In this document: positions 25,001 through 32,837 of the stretch, piece by piece
Layout: each line of letters opens with the position of its first letter
How positions within the stretch are numbered: position 1 is the stretch's first letter
Assembly (NCBI GenBank): GCA_021372315.1
Contig: JAJFUT010000039.1
Location: 1-51,604, forward strand
Source of the DNA: Methanobacteriota archaeon
Lineage (GTDB): Archaea; Thermoplasmatota; Thermoplasmata; Methanomassiliicoccales; UBA472
Reading direction: 5' to 3'
Length of the DNA: 51,604 nucleotides
The notes under the pieces: generated by a model
Told to the model about the DNA's origin: nothing
What the model saw: only the letters and a program-made list of their open reading frames with translations
The model's database searches: none
Translations under genes and position numbers: made by a program

Positions 25001-25023
25001 TCTTATTTTATTCGATTTTTATC
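25001..25023 (+). terminator. T-rich tract after the PDZ-like gene
   Basis: A run of T-rich sequence with TTTTATT and TTTTTATC follows the stop at 24996. Its last part could also act as the TATA element for hddA. Confidence 0.4.
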
Positions 25024-25076
25024 TGCGATGCCCGTCAGGGAATCCCATAAATCTCCCATTGACGATAAGGTGTCCG

Positions 25077-26102
25077 ATGGCTAACAAAGGCATACTGATC
25101 AGAAGCAAGGCCCCGCTGAGGATCAGCTTTGCTGGTGGCGGCACCGATGTCTCCCCCTATTGCGATGAGAGGGGAGGCGCGGTGATCTCGGCGACGATCG
25201 ACCGGTACGCTTATTGCAGCATATCCCCCCGCCATGACAGGGAGATTTCGATCAAGTCCTTGGACTACGGAAGGGAGGAGAAGTGGACCGCGAACGGCCT
25301 TTTCGCCTACGACGGGAACCTTGACCTGATAAAGGCCGTCCTGAACCATTTCGACGTCAAGCAGGGGTTCGACATGTTCCTGCACTGCGACGCCCCGCCA
25401 GGGAGCGGGCTTGGCAGTTCGTCGACCGTCATCGTATCGATCCTGGGAGCGATCGGCGAATGGCTCAACGAGCCTATGTCCCAGTATGAGATGGCCAAGC
25501 TGGCCTATACTCTCGAGAGGGAGGAGCTGGGGTTCAAGGGCGGCAGGCAGGACCAATATGCGGCCGTCTTCGGCGGGTTCAATTATATGGAATTCAAAGG
25601 CAATGAGACGATCGTCACCCCCCTCAGGATCAAGAGCGACATCCTCAACGAGCTCCATTACCTCCTTCTGCTCTGCTACACTGGCAGGACCAGGGATTCA
25701 GGGAACATCATCGACGAGCAGACCAAAGGATACGTCGACAAGAAAGAGGACGTCGTCAACGCCCTCGACAACACGAAGAGGCTCGCGAGGGAGACAAAGG
25801 ACGCGCTCGTCATGGGCGACATCAAGAGGATGGGCGAGCTCCTAAACGAATCGTGGGAGCACAAGAAGCGGTTCACTGGGAACGTCACCAACGAGCGGGT
25901 GGACGCCATCTATTCGGCCGCGATGAACAACGGCGCGATCGGCGGGAAGATCACCGGAGCGGGAGGGGGAGGTTTCATGTTCTTCATCTGCGACTATGAA
26001 AGGAAGCACTGCGTCGCCAATGAGCTGGACAAGCTCGGGGCGAAGCCTGTGAACTTCAATTTCGACAAGTACGGATTGCAGACCTGGAGGTTCAAGCGAT
26101 GA
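25077..26102 (+). CDS. hddA: D-glycero-alpha-D-manno-heptose 7-phosphate kinase (GHMP family)
   Basis: This 341-residue GHMP kinase closely follows HddA: RSKAPLRISFAGGGTDVSPYCDERGGAVISATIDRYAY, the ATP motif PPGSGLGSSS (107-116), RQDQYAAVFGGFN and the C-terminal GKITGAGGGGFMFF. HddA phosphorylates heptose 7-phosphate at C1 on the GDP-heptose route. AAGGTGT before ATG 25077 decides the start; an in-frame extension to 24924 overlaps the PDZ-like gene. The next gene encodes the two enzymes acting before and after it, and overlaps its stop as ATGA. That context supports a heptose rather than fucose or mevalonate substrate. Confidence 0.88.
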   Translation: MANKGILIRSKAPLRISFAGGGTDVSPYCDERGGAVISATIDRYAYCSISPRHDREISIKSLDYGREEKWTANGLFAYDGNLDLIKAVLNHFDVKQGFDMFLHCDAPPGSGLGSSSTVIVSILGAIGEWLNEPMSQYEMAKLAYTLEREELGFKGGRQDQYAAVFGGFNYMEFKGNETIVTPLRIKSDILNELHYLLLLCYTGRTRDSGNIIDEQTKGYVDKKEDVVNALDNTKRLARETKDALVMGDIKRMGELLNESWEHKKRFTGNVTNERVDAIYSAAMNNGAIGGKITGAGGGGFMFFICDYERKHCVANELDKLGAKPVNFNFDKYGLQTWRFKR

Positions 26103-27136
26103 ACCACGTCATCACCAAGGAGCTGGAGGAGTCGTCGGCCACCATATCAAGGATCGATGATAGACAGATCATGGCGATCGCCAACGCGCTGGTCGGCACG
26201 CTGAAGGATGGCAACCAGATATTCTTCTTCGGCAACGGAGGAAGCGCGGCTGACGCGCAGCACCTGGCGGCCGAGCTCACCGGCAAGTACGCCATGGAGC
26301 GCCCCCCGATGAGGGCCGCTGCCTTCACCAACCTTTCATCGATCACGGCCATCGGGAACGACTACTCTTACGAGGATGTGTTCGTCAGGAACGTCGAGGG
26401 CCTCGTCCGCAAGGGGGACGCCGTCGTTGGCATTAGCACGTCCGGAGGCTCGAAGAACGTCGTCAAGGCGATCAGGAAGGCCAAGGAGATTGGCGCGACG
26501 ACGATCTCGTTCACAGGGAACAAAGGGACCCTGAAGGACGAGGCCGATCTCGCTTTGGTCATACCGTCCGACCGAACGCCGAGGGTCCAGGAAGGATATA
26601 TGGTCGCAGGGCACATCATCTGCGGCCTCGTCGAGAAGGCGATGTTCGCCAAGAAGGCAGTGTTCGTCGACAGGGACGACACGATCGTCAAGGATGTCCC
26701 CTATTGCAGCAGGCCGGAGGACCTTGTGCTTTTCCCGGGCGTCGGCAAGGCGATAAAAGGCCTCAACGACGCCGGATACCTTGTCATCCTTGTCACCAAC
26801 CAATCGGGCGTCGCGAGACGGTATTTCACCGAGGAGATGCTAGGTCTGATCCACAAAAAGCTAATGGATGAGGTCGGCAAGGAAGGTGGGAGGTTCGACT
26901 CGTTGTACTATTGTCCGCACCATCCCAACGAGGGATGCGGGTGCCGGAAGCCCGCCCCGGGACTGGTCGAGAGGGCGATGAGAGATTTCGACATCGACCT
27001 GACCGGCTCGTACATAATAGGTGACAGCGACCATGACATGGAGCTCGGGCGCCTGTTCGGGATCAAGGGATTCCAGGTCAGTGGACCCGATGGGTTCACG
27101 AAGGCCGTGGACGAGATATTGCGCTTGGGGAAGTGA
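26099..27136 (+). CDS. Fused sedoheptulose-7-phosphate isomerase and heptose-bisphosphate phosphatase
   Basis: This 345-residue protein joins GmhA and GmhB. The SIS-domain isomerase part (about 1-185) has FFGNGGSAADAQHLAAELTGKY and ISTSGGSKNVVKAI. The HAD phosphatase part (about 187-345) has the nucleophile region VFVDRDDTIVKD (Asp191, Asp193), LVTNQSGVARRYFTEE, the zinc-type loop CPHHPNEGCGC (Cys272, His274, Cys280, Cys282) and GDSDHDMELG. Together they make heptose 7-phosphate from sedoheptulose 7-phosphate and later remove its 7-phosphate. The start ATG overlaps the hddA stop, so all three activities are coupled. Confidence 0.9.
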   Translation: MNHVITKELEESSATISRIDDRQIMAIANALVGTLKDGNQIFFFGNGGSAADAQHLAAELTGKYAMERPPMRAAAFTNLSSITAIGNDYSYEDVFVRNVEGLVRKGDAVVGISTSGGSKNVVKAIRKAKEIGATTISFTGNKGTLKDEADLALVIPSDRTPRVQEGYMVAGHIICGLVEKAMFAKKAVFVDRDDTIVKDVPYCSRPEDLVLFPGVGKAIKGLNDAGYLVILVTNQSGVARRYFTEEMLGLIHKKLMDEVGKEGGRFDSLYYCPHHPNEGCGCRKPAPGLVERAMRDFDIDLTGSYIIGDSDHDMELGRLFGIKGFQVSGPDGFTKAVDEILRLGK

Positions 27137-27138
27137 GC

Positions 27139-28020
27139 CTACTTCTCGACCTGCTTGGTCGTCTCGACCACGTTCCATACCGGCTTGTCGCCCCGGTCGA
27201 GCCTCGCATGGATCGACGCATAGATTCGCGCGAACCCTTCGAGCCCGATCGCGATGGCCATCTTCCACGCGTCCCTCCAGTTGTCCCTGATGAACCCCTG
27301 GACGGCGCCTAGGAGGTAGGACTTGTCCCAGGTGGGTATGTCGAAGTCGTACCATTTCTTCATGTAGCGCTCCCCGATGTTGACCCGGGTGCGCTGTTTC
27401 ATGAAGTCGTGGACGGTCTCCGGGCCCTTGTTGATGACCGTCGCCTCGGGAACGTAGACGGAACGGAGACCTTTCCTCTCGAGGTCCATCCTGATCAGGT
27501 CCTCGTCCGACTGCATGCCGGTCGGGATCTGAACGTGCATGTTCCTGAAGGCCATCATCTCGCCGACCTTCGGATAGATGAGCGAAAGCCTGTGATGCAT
27601 GTCCCAAAGCATGAAGACCGCGAACCCGACGATGCTGTTCCTCGAGTTCACTGGCATGGGGCGTCCACCAGCGACGCCGACCTTCTCGTCCGTGAAGGGC
27701 GCCACAAGCGCGTTGAGCGAACCCTTCCCGACGATGTTGTCCGCGTTGACGAGGACGAGGACGTCACCCTTGGCCTCCCTCATGAACTCGTTGACCGCCG
27801 AGTTCTTTCCCTCCCTCTTCTCCTGCCTCACGAGCCTCACCCTGCCGTCCTTCGAGGCAATGTCCCTCACTATGTCGTCTGTGCCATCGGTGCTACCGCT
27901 GGATATCACTATCACTTCGAGCAAGTTCGCGACGCTGAGCTCCTGCGTCAGGACCGACCCGATCGACCTACCGATGTTCTTGGCCTCGTTGTAGGCGCAG
28001 ACCCCGACAGACACGTTCAT
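27139..28020 (-). CDS. Family 2 glycosyltransferase
   Basis: This 293-residue GT-A enzyme shows SVGVCAYNEAKNIGRSIGSVLTQ, ISSGSTDGTDDIVR, the metal-binding region VLVNADNIVG and, later, MQSDEDLIRMDLERKGLRSVYVPEA. A hydrophobic stretch near the C-terminus may contact the membrane. It starts 170 bases from a divergent DPM1-like gene and converges on the gmhA-gmhB fusion. The donor and acceptor are unknown; the neighbourhood suggests cell-surface or lipid-linked glycan assembly. ATG 28020 lies about 35 bases from a TATA box. The gene ends in TAG. Confidence 0.85.
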   Translation of the reverse strand: MNVSVGVCAYNEAKNIGRSIGSVLTQELSVANLLEVIVISSGSTDGTDDIVRDIASKDGRVRLVRQEKREGKNSAVNEFMREAKGDVLVLVNADNIVGKGSLNALVAPFTDEKVGVAGGRPMPVNSRNSIVGFAVFMLWDMHHRLSLIYPKVGEMMAFRNMHVQIPTGMQSDEDLIRMDLERKGLRSVYVPEATVINKGPETVHDFMKQRTRVNIGERYMKKWYDFDIPTWDKSYLLGAVQGFIRDNWRDAWKMAIAIGLEGFARIYASIHARLDRGDKPVWNVVETTKQVEK

Positions 28021-28050
28021 GATTGGACCTCTTCCCAATGTCCAAATGAG

Positions 28051-28060
28051 ATTATATTCT
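28051..28060 (-). promoter_or_regulatory. TATA box for the GT2 gene
   Basis: AGAATATAAT on the minus strand is centred about 35 bases before the ATG at 28020. Confidence 0.45.
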
Positions 28061-28155
28061 TTCCAGGGGAGACGCGCCTCGAACGAGAGGTGGGCTGGGT
28101 CCATCATGCCTCATGATATTGCCAGTCATCGAAAGGCACTGAGCGTTCGACAAAG

Positions 28156-28165
28156 CTATATATAC
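28156..28165 (+). promoter_or_regulatory. TATA box for the DPM1-like gene
   Basis: CTATATATAC is centred 30 bases before ATG 28190, fitting a leaderless mRNA and fixing that start. Confidence 0.6.
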
Positions 28166-28189
28166 TCAAGGAAATTCTCGTTCTTGGAT

Positions 28190-29293
28190 ATGGATTCCAG
28201 GTGGGCCTCGGGGAACTCCTTCTCAATCATTCTTCCGACCCTTAACGAAGGAGACAACATCGTCCCGATGTTGGATACGCTGGTCGGTCTTTACCCGAAG
28301 GCATCTATAGTCATAGTCGACGATAACTCGAAGGACGGCACCGTCCAGAAGGCGAAGGAGTTCGGCGAGGGACGCGACATCACGGTCATCGAGAGAGACC
28401 CTGACAAGAAAGGGCTCACGGCCTCCATCATGGACGGGATCCTGGCCGCAAAGACGGACCTCTTCGTCGTCATGGATTCGGACTTCCAGCACCCGCCATC
28501 CTCGGTCGGGGACCTTGTCGAGAAGCTTCATGAGGGCAACGACATCGTCATCGGCGTCAGGGAGGACCGCGGCAAGCTCTCGTCAGCAAGGAGGTTCGCC
28601 TCCTGGGGCGCGGACGCCATGGCACGGTCGTATCTGAGGTTCAAGAGACAGCAGCTCTCGATCGACACGATGAGCGGGTTCTTCGGAGGAAGGACCAAGC
28701 TGTGCCGATCGGTCATCGAGAAGAAGGGCGACAAGTTCGAGATGAAGGGCTTCAAGGCCCTGTTCGACCTCCTAAAGTTCGTGCCGAAGGACACGAAGAT
28801 CGCCGAGGTGGAGTTCAAGTTCAATTCTAGGCGTAGCGGGCAATCGAAGCTCAGCTCGACCATCATATTCTCGATCATGAGGCAATGCGGCTTCGGAGGA
28901 AAGATGCTCGCCGTCGCGATGTCGTTCTTCCTGACCAACGTCCTGGGAAGATACGTCGCGGCCTTGGGCTTCGGCCTTCTGTTCACGTTCGGGGTCCTCA
29001 ACATCACCGGCACTTTCCTAAGCCCGGTGTTCACGTACTCTATCGTCGTCGCGATGCTGCTGGCGATCGCCTACCTCGTCGTCGCGAACAAGCTGCTGTT
29101 CACCACGGGCAGCAAGAACGGCGTCATCAGGGGCATGAAGCTCGTCTACTCGGGCTTCACTGGATACCTCATCAGCCTTTACGTGTTCTATACGATATTC
29201 TCTGACATCACAGAGGTCCAGATGCTGTTCCTTTTCCTCGGTTTCGGGATCGGCTTCGCCTACGACTCGATATCCGTCCTGCTCAAGAAGTGA
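28190..29293 (+). CDS. Dolichol-phosphate mannosyltransferase-like GT2 with GtrA-type membrane domain
   Basis: This 367-residue protein has an N-terminal DPM1-type GT2 domain (FSIILPTLNEGDNIVPMLDTL, IVIVDDNSKDGTVQKAKEF, LFVVMDSDFQHPP, MSGFFGGRTKLC) and about four C-terminal membrane helices of GtrA type (residues about 245-365). Such proteins move a sugar from a nucleotide to a polyprenyl/dolichyl phosphate at the inner membrane face. The start ATG 28190 is set by the TATA box 30 bases upstream. With hddA, the gmh fusion and the sugar nucleotidyltransferase nearby, it probably feeds surface glycosylation. Confidence 0.9.
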   Translation: MDSRWASGNSFSIILPTLNEGDNIVPMLDTLVGLYPKASIVIVDDNSKDGTVQKAKEFGEGRDITVIERDPDKKGLTASIMDGILAAKTDLFVVMDSDFQHPPSSVGDLVEKLHEGNDIVIGVREDRGKLSSARRFASWGADAMARSYLRFKRQQLSIDTMSGFFGGRTKLCRSVIEKKGDKFEMKGFKALFDLLKFVPKDTKIAEVEFKFNSRRSGQSKLSSTIIFSIMRQCGFGGKMLAVAMSFFLTNVLGRYVAALGFGLLFTFGVLNITGTFLSPVFTYSIVVAMLLAIAYLVVANKLLFTTGSKNGVIRGMKLVYSGFTGYLISLYVFYTIFSDITEVQMLFLFLGFGIGFAYDSISVLLKK

Positions 29294-29373
29294 TATGCCT
29301 TGAAATCGTAGAAGGGTTTCGAGTTTCCTGGATTTGCCGTTTTTCTAGTTCGCGCGGCATCTTTCTCGGAGTA

Positions 29374-29383
29374 GGTTATAAGT
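29374..29383 (+). promoter_or_regulatory. TATA box for the tandem ACT gene
   Basis: GGTTATAAGT is about 39 bases before the ATG at 29418, leaving a leader of about 10-15 bases that is mostly the hairpin at 29403-29416. Confidence 0.5.
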
Positions 29384-29402
29384 CATAGTTGCATCCATAA
29401 AT

Positions 29403-29416
29403 GGGTCGGAGGACCC
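29403..29416 (+). promoter_or_regulatory. Hairpin displaying the ribosome site of the ACT gene
   Basis: GGGTC (29403-29407) and GACCC (29412-29416) form a perfect 5-bp stem around GGAG. The ribosome site GGAGG spans the loop and first base of the 3' arm, and the ATG follows after one base. Folding would affect ribosome access. Confidence 0.45.
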
Positions 29417-29417
29417 T

Positions 29418-29804
29418 ATGACCCTAAAGCAGTTCGATGTCTTCATACAGAATAAGCCAGGGGAGATCGCCAGGATCACGGAGATAATGGCGAAGAAGGC
29501 CGTCAACATCCGCGGGATCGCGACCGGCGTGGGCGAGAGGCCGATGGTCCATATCATCACCGACGATGACGTTTCGGCGCACAACGCGTTCAAGGCGGCA
29601 GGCGTCGAGTTCACCGAGAAGGAGATCATCATGCTGGCGATCCTTGACAAGCCTGGGGAGCTCCACAAGATCACCAAGAAGCTGGAAAGGGGAGGGGTGA
29701 ACATCGAATCGCTCTTCATACTCGGGGCGAACCTGCCCGTCGAGTCGATCGCCCTGACCGTCGATAAGACGGACCACGCGAAGGAGATACTGGACTACTC
29801 CTGA
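29418..29804 (+). CDS. Tandem ACT-domain protein
   Basis: This 128-residue protein consists of two ACT domains (about 1-65 and 68-128): FDVFIQNKPGEIARITEIMAKKAVNIRGIATG and IIMLAILDKPGELHKITKKLERGGVNIESLF. Each has the typical turn where an amino acid binds at the dimer interface. Stand-alone tandem ACT proteins in archaea are thought to sense amino acids and modulate enzymes or regulators. The target is unknown. Its 3' end overlaps the convergent EamA gene by 10 bases. Confidence 0.88.
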   Translation: MTLKQFDVFIQNKPGEIARITEIMAKKAVNIRGIATGVGERPMVHIITDDDVSAHNAFKAAGVEFTEKEIIMLAILDKPGELHKITKKLERGGVNIESLFILGANLPVESIALTVDKTDHAKEILDYS

Positions 29805-30709
29805 GCTGGCGCGACCTCTTTCCCAACCTCTTTTTCCTTTTTCGTTTTCACCGATATCAGTATCACCGCTATCAAGATGAGCAGGCCTCCGGCGACAGTA
29901 CCGATCGTAGGTATCTCGCTCAGGAAGATGACGGCGAACAGCATGCCGAAGACGATCTCGATGAGCAGGGCTATCGATGTCTTCGTCGCTCCCAATGACC
30001 TCAGCCCGAAACTGTAGAGCGTGAAGGCGATGGTGGTGCAGAACACGCCGGTGTACAATGCCATGGCCAACCCCGTCCCGTCGGTGCTAAGGTCGGGGGC
30101 ATAGAGCAATGTGATAGGCAGCTGTATGATCGTGGTCCAGATGATGATGGCGAAAGTTCCCGATACTATCGCCGTTCCGGACTTCAGCGTCTTCGTCAGG
30201 TAGACGACGTAGAAGGCCCAGGTGATCCCTGCCCCGAAGGCGAGGAGGTCGCCGACCATCGACCCCCCTCCCAGGGACGAGATGTCGCCGTTCGTCGACG
30301 TTATGAACACGCCGACCAGGGCCAGTATGAGGCCCGCCATCAGGCGCCTCGTCATCCTTTCCCTGAGGACGTAGACGGCCAGTATCGCGATGAAGACGAC
30401 GTTTATGTCGACGAGGAGGACCGTGTTCGTCGCTGTCGTCATCGTCATGCCGATGTTCTGCATGTTTATCGCCAGCGTGTTCAGCGCCGCGATGAGGAAG
30501 ACGATCGGGCTCTTCATTACCGACCTGTCGAAATGCTTGAACAGAAGGAGGAGCGGGACGATGGACATCGTGGCGAAGACGTAACGCAGGAGCGAGAACA
30601 GGACGGGGTCCATGTGTTCCACTCCGATCTTGCCTGTCACGAACGACGAGCCCCAGATGACCCCGGCGGCCAACAGCGGCAGCTCTATGCCGAACTCCCT
30701 GACCTTCAA
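29795..30709 (-). CDS. EamA/DMT family transporter
   Basis: This 304-residue protein has ten predicted membrane helices in two EamA repeats: LLAAGVIWGSSFVTGKIGVEHMDPVLFSLLRYVFA opens the first, and GDLLAFGAGITWAFYVVYLTKTL the second. Such proteins export metabolites or amino acids; the substrate is unknown. The TTG start at 30709 is supported by a TATA box about 26 bases upstream; the next in-frame ATG would delete the first helix. The C-terminus is charged and cytoplasmic. The gene ends in TAG. Confidence 0.88.
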   Translation of the reverse strand: MKVREFGIELPLLAAGVIWGSSFVTGKIGVEHMDPVLFSLLRYVFATMSIVPLLLLFKHFDRSVMKSPIVFLIAALNTLAINMQNIGMTMTTATNTVLLVDINVVFIAILAVYVLRERMTRRLMAGLILALVGVFITSTNGDISSLGGGSMVGDLLAFGAGITWAFYVVYLTKTLKSGTAIVSGTFAIIIWTTIIQLPITLLYAPDLSTDGTGLAMALYTGVFCTTIAFTLYSFGLRSLGATKTSIALLIEIVFGMLFAVIFLSEIPTIGTVAGGLLILIAVILISVKTKKEKEVGKEVAPAQE

Positions 30710-30730
30710 CGGACCAGGAAATGAAACGGA

Positions 30731-30740
30731 TTATTTAACA
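30731..30740 (-). promoter_or_regulatory. TATA box for the EamA gene
   Basis: TGTTAAATAA on the minus strand is centred about 26 bases before the TTG start, fitting a leaderless transcript. Confidence 0.5.
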
Positions 30741-30750
30741 ACCGATGCTA

Positions 30751-31836
30751 TCATCCGACGTCTGGTCGCACGACGCCCCTCAGGGAGGACGGCCCCTCGA
30801 GCACGACACCGTCCCCGAGGACGGAATCCGACAGCGCGACGCCCTTGCCGACGACGCATCTCCTTCCGAGTATGCTGTTGACGACCGACGACCCGGCCCC
30901 GACCATGCACCCTTCCAGCAGTAGCGATCCCTCGACCGTCGCCCCTTCCTCGACTATGACCGCCCTCCCCAGGCATGCGCTCGCGACCCTGGCCCCCTTC
31001 CCGACCCATACCTCGTCGTCCAGGAACGAAGGCCCGATGACCTCTCCGCCCTCTCCGGACGCGTCCCTTGCGACGATGTTGCCTACGGTCGACAGGCCCG
31101 GTATGTAGGTCGGCTCGCCCTCATGATCGGCCATCCTCAGGTTCGCCTCGAGCAGGTCCTGAGGCCTGCCGATGTCCTTCCAGTAGCCGTCGAGCTTCGC
31201 GGCGAACAGGGGCATCCCCCTCGACAATATGTCTGGGAAGAGGTTCCTCGAGAAATCGTACTTCTGCCCCTTGGGGACGAGTTCGAGGGCCTCCCTGCTC
31301 AGCACGTACGTGCCTGAGTTGATGACGTTCGAGAAGACCTCTTCTAGCCTGGGCTTCTCCTTGAACCTCTCGATCCTGCCCCTCTCGTTCGTGCCGACGA
31401 TGCCGAACTGCTCCGGCCTCTCGACCTCGGTGAGGCCCATCGTCGCGACGGCCTTCTCTCTGAAATGAAGCTCGACCAGCCCGTTGAGGTTTGCGTCGGT
31501 CAGCGTGTCCCCGCTTCCGACGAGGAAATGCTCGTCCAGGCGGGATTCGAGCAGCTTCACCGCGCCGGCCGTGCCCATTGGCACGTCCTCGATCGCGTAT
31601 TCGATCTTGACGCCGAGACCCTTTCCCTCGCCGAGCGTGTCTATGAAATCCTTGGAACGGTACCCGAGGGCAAGGAATACCTCCTCGACCCCGGCATTGG
31701 CCATGGACCTTATCGTATACTCGATGCAAGGCCGGCCGAGGACCGGCAGCAAGGGCTTGGGGCACGTGTTCGTCAACGGCCTCAGCCTCGTCCCCTCCCC
31801 CCCGGCCATTATTATCGCTTGCTTGACGCCGCTCAT
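30751..31836 (-). CDS. Sugar-1-phosphate nucleotidyltransferase
   Basis: This 361-residue protein has an N-terminal nucleotidyltransferase domain (AIIMAGGEGTRLRPLTNTCPKPLLPVLGRPCIEY, GSGDTLTD, YWKDIGRPQDLLEAN) and a C-terminal left-handed beta-helix made of hexapeptides (about 250-361). It joins a sugar 1-phosphate to a nucleotide; mannose-1-phosphate or heptose-1-phosphate guanylyltransferase are both possible. ATG 31836 has GGTG about 6 bases upstream; ATG 31860, overlapping the DUF89 stop, would add 8 residues. It lies directly after the DUF89 gene on the same strand. Confidence 0.85.
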   Translation of the reverse strand: MSGVKQAIIMAGGEGTRLRPLTNTCPKPLLPVLGRPCIEYTIRSMANAGVEEVFLALGYRSKDFIDTLGEGKGLGVKIEYAIEDVPMGTAGAVKLLESRLDEHFLVGSGDTLTDANLNGLVELHFREKAVATMGLTEVERPEQFGIVGTNERGRIERFKEKPRLEEVFSNVINSGTYVLSREALELVPKGQKYDFSRNLFPDILSRGMPLFAAKLDGYWKDIGRPQDLLEANLRMADHEGEPTYIPGLSTVGNIVARDASGEGGEVIGPSFLDDEVWVGKGARVASACLGRAVIVEEGATVEGSLLLEGCMVGAGSSVVNSILGRRCVVGKGVALSDSVLGDGVVLEGPSSLRGVVRPDVG

Positions 31837-31853
31837 CCTCTGCACCTGTCCGT

Positions 31854-32726
31854 TCAGCATTTCCTTTCGATGACCCTTACGACGTTCTGGTCCTTCTTCG
31901 CGCCGATCGCGCCGGCGACCGGTCTGCACTTGGTCCTGAGAAGATATGCCACCTTCGGGAGGCGTTCGTCCGAAAGATATTCGAAGTTCGCCATCCCCTT
32001 CGAGATTATCATGTCGGAGCCTTCGAGCTCCCTTCTAAGGGAAGGGACCTTGTCCATGTCGAGACCGACGGCGAACGTCCCGGTCGTCGTCCACGAATCG
32101 AACGCCTTGTCCATCCCCGTCGAGACGAGATCGGCCGCCGTAACGTCCGTCAGGATCGGCTCGCCCTTGACGACGCCGACGACCTTCACGCCCATGGCCC
32201 TGATCTCCTCGACGAGGAAGCGGTCGAGGACGACCTCCCCGCAGTTGTCCAAAAGATAATGCACCTGCTTCGAGCCCTTCAGAAGATGGCGGAGCCTGCC
32301 GACGTCGTTCACCTGCAGCCCCTTGTCCAGTATGCCTTTGAACTCCCTGCCGAACTCCTCCGGCGCATCCATTCCGACCTTGATGCCGAAGTCCATGACG
32401 TTGCCTGCTATGGCGACGAGGCACGCTGCCTCGAGACGGTCGGAGGAAGAATCGATGAACGCCCTGGCCTCGGGCAGCACCTTGACGGCCGCTTCGTTGC
32501 TGCGGACCTTCAGGTCGAGATATGGGTCGACGCTTCCGACTACCTCGTACGCCCTCCTGTGGACCTTGGAAGCGAGCTTTGCCGAGTTCTCTCCGCGGGG
32601 ATACCCTTCGGCTATGATCCCCAGAGCCTCCCTGACGGCAAGCTCTCTCTTCTCTGGGTCGACCAGGTCCGACTGATAGATTATCCTCGACAGCAGGCAC
32701 GGCACGCAATCGGCTGAGAATCGCAT
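31854..32726 (-). CDS. DUF89 / ARMT1-type metal-dependent phosphatase
   Basis: This 290-residue protein fits archaeal DUF89 proteins: an N-terminal CVPCLL (CxxC), YLLDNCGEVVLDRFLVEEI, VKGEPILTDVTAADL and IISKGMANFEYLSDE, the last three bearing metal and phosphate ligands. Members clear damaged or excess sugar phosphates and related metabolites (damage-control phosphatases). Its position next to a sugar nucleotidyltransferase fits a role in sugar phosphate clean-up, which is an inference. ATG 32726 stands 29 bases from a TATA box. Confidence 0.88.
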   Translation of the reverse strand: MRFSADCVPCLLSRIIYQSDLVDPEKRELAVREALGIIAEGYPRGENSAKLASKVHRRAYEVVGSVDPYLDLKVRSNEAAVKVLPEARAFIDSSSDRLEAACLVAIAGNVMDFGIKVGMDAPEEFGREFKGILDKGLQVNDVGRLRHLLKGSKQVHYLLDNCGEVVLDRFLVEEIRAMGVKVVGVVKGEPILTDVTAADLVSTGMDKAFDSWTTTGTFAVGLDMDKVPSLRRELEGSDMIISKGMANFEYLSDERLPKVAYLLRTKCRPVAGAIGAKKDQNVVRVIERKC

Positions 32727-32750
32727 CCTATGCGTATCGGAGGTCGCTAG

Positions 32751-32759
32751 AATAAGCCT
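32751..32759 (-). promoter_or_regulatory. TATA box for the DUF89 gene
   Basis: AGGCTTATT on the minus strand is centred about 29 bases before the ATG at 32726, giving a nearly leaderless transcript. Confidence 0.45.
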
Positions 32760-32798
32760 TGCCCTCGGACGCCGCCAGGCCAGAGATGCACCGAGGAA

Positions 32799-32808
32799 GG
32801 TTATTATC
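32799..32808 (+). promoter_or_regulatory. TATA box for cdc48
   Basis: GGTTATTATC is centred about 34 bases before ATG 32838; GAGGGAG stands between them as a ribosome site. Confidence 0.45.
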
Positions 32809-32837
32809 CTCAGAACAGATTCCGTTGAGGGAGCACT

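Noticed and set aside
26099-27136. Sequencing frameshift joining gmhA and gmhB
   Set aside because: The two domains are in the same frame with a continuous linker (GLVEKAMFAKKAVFVDRDD), so a genuine fusion is the simpler reading.
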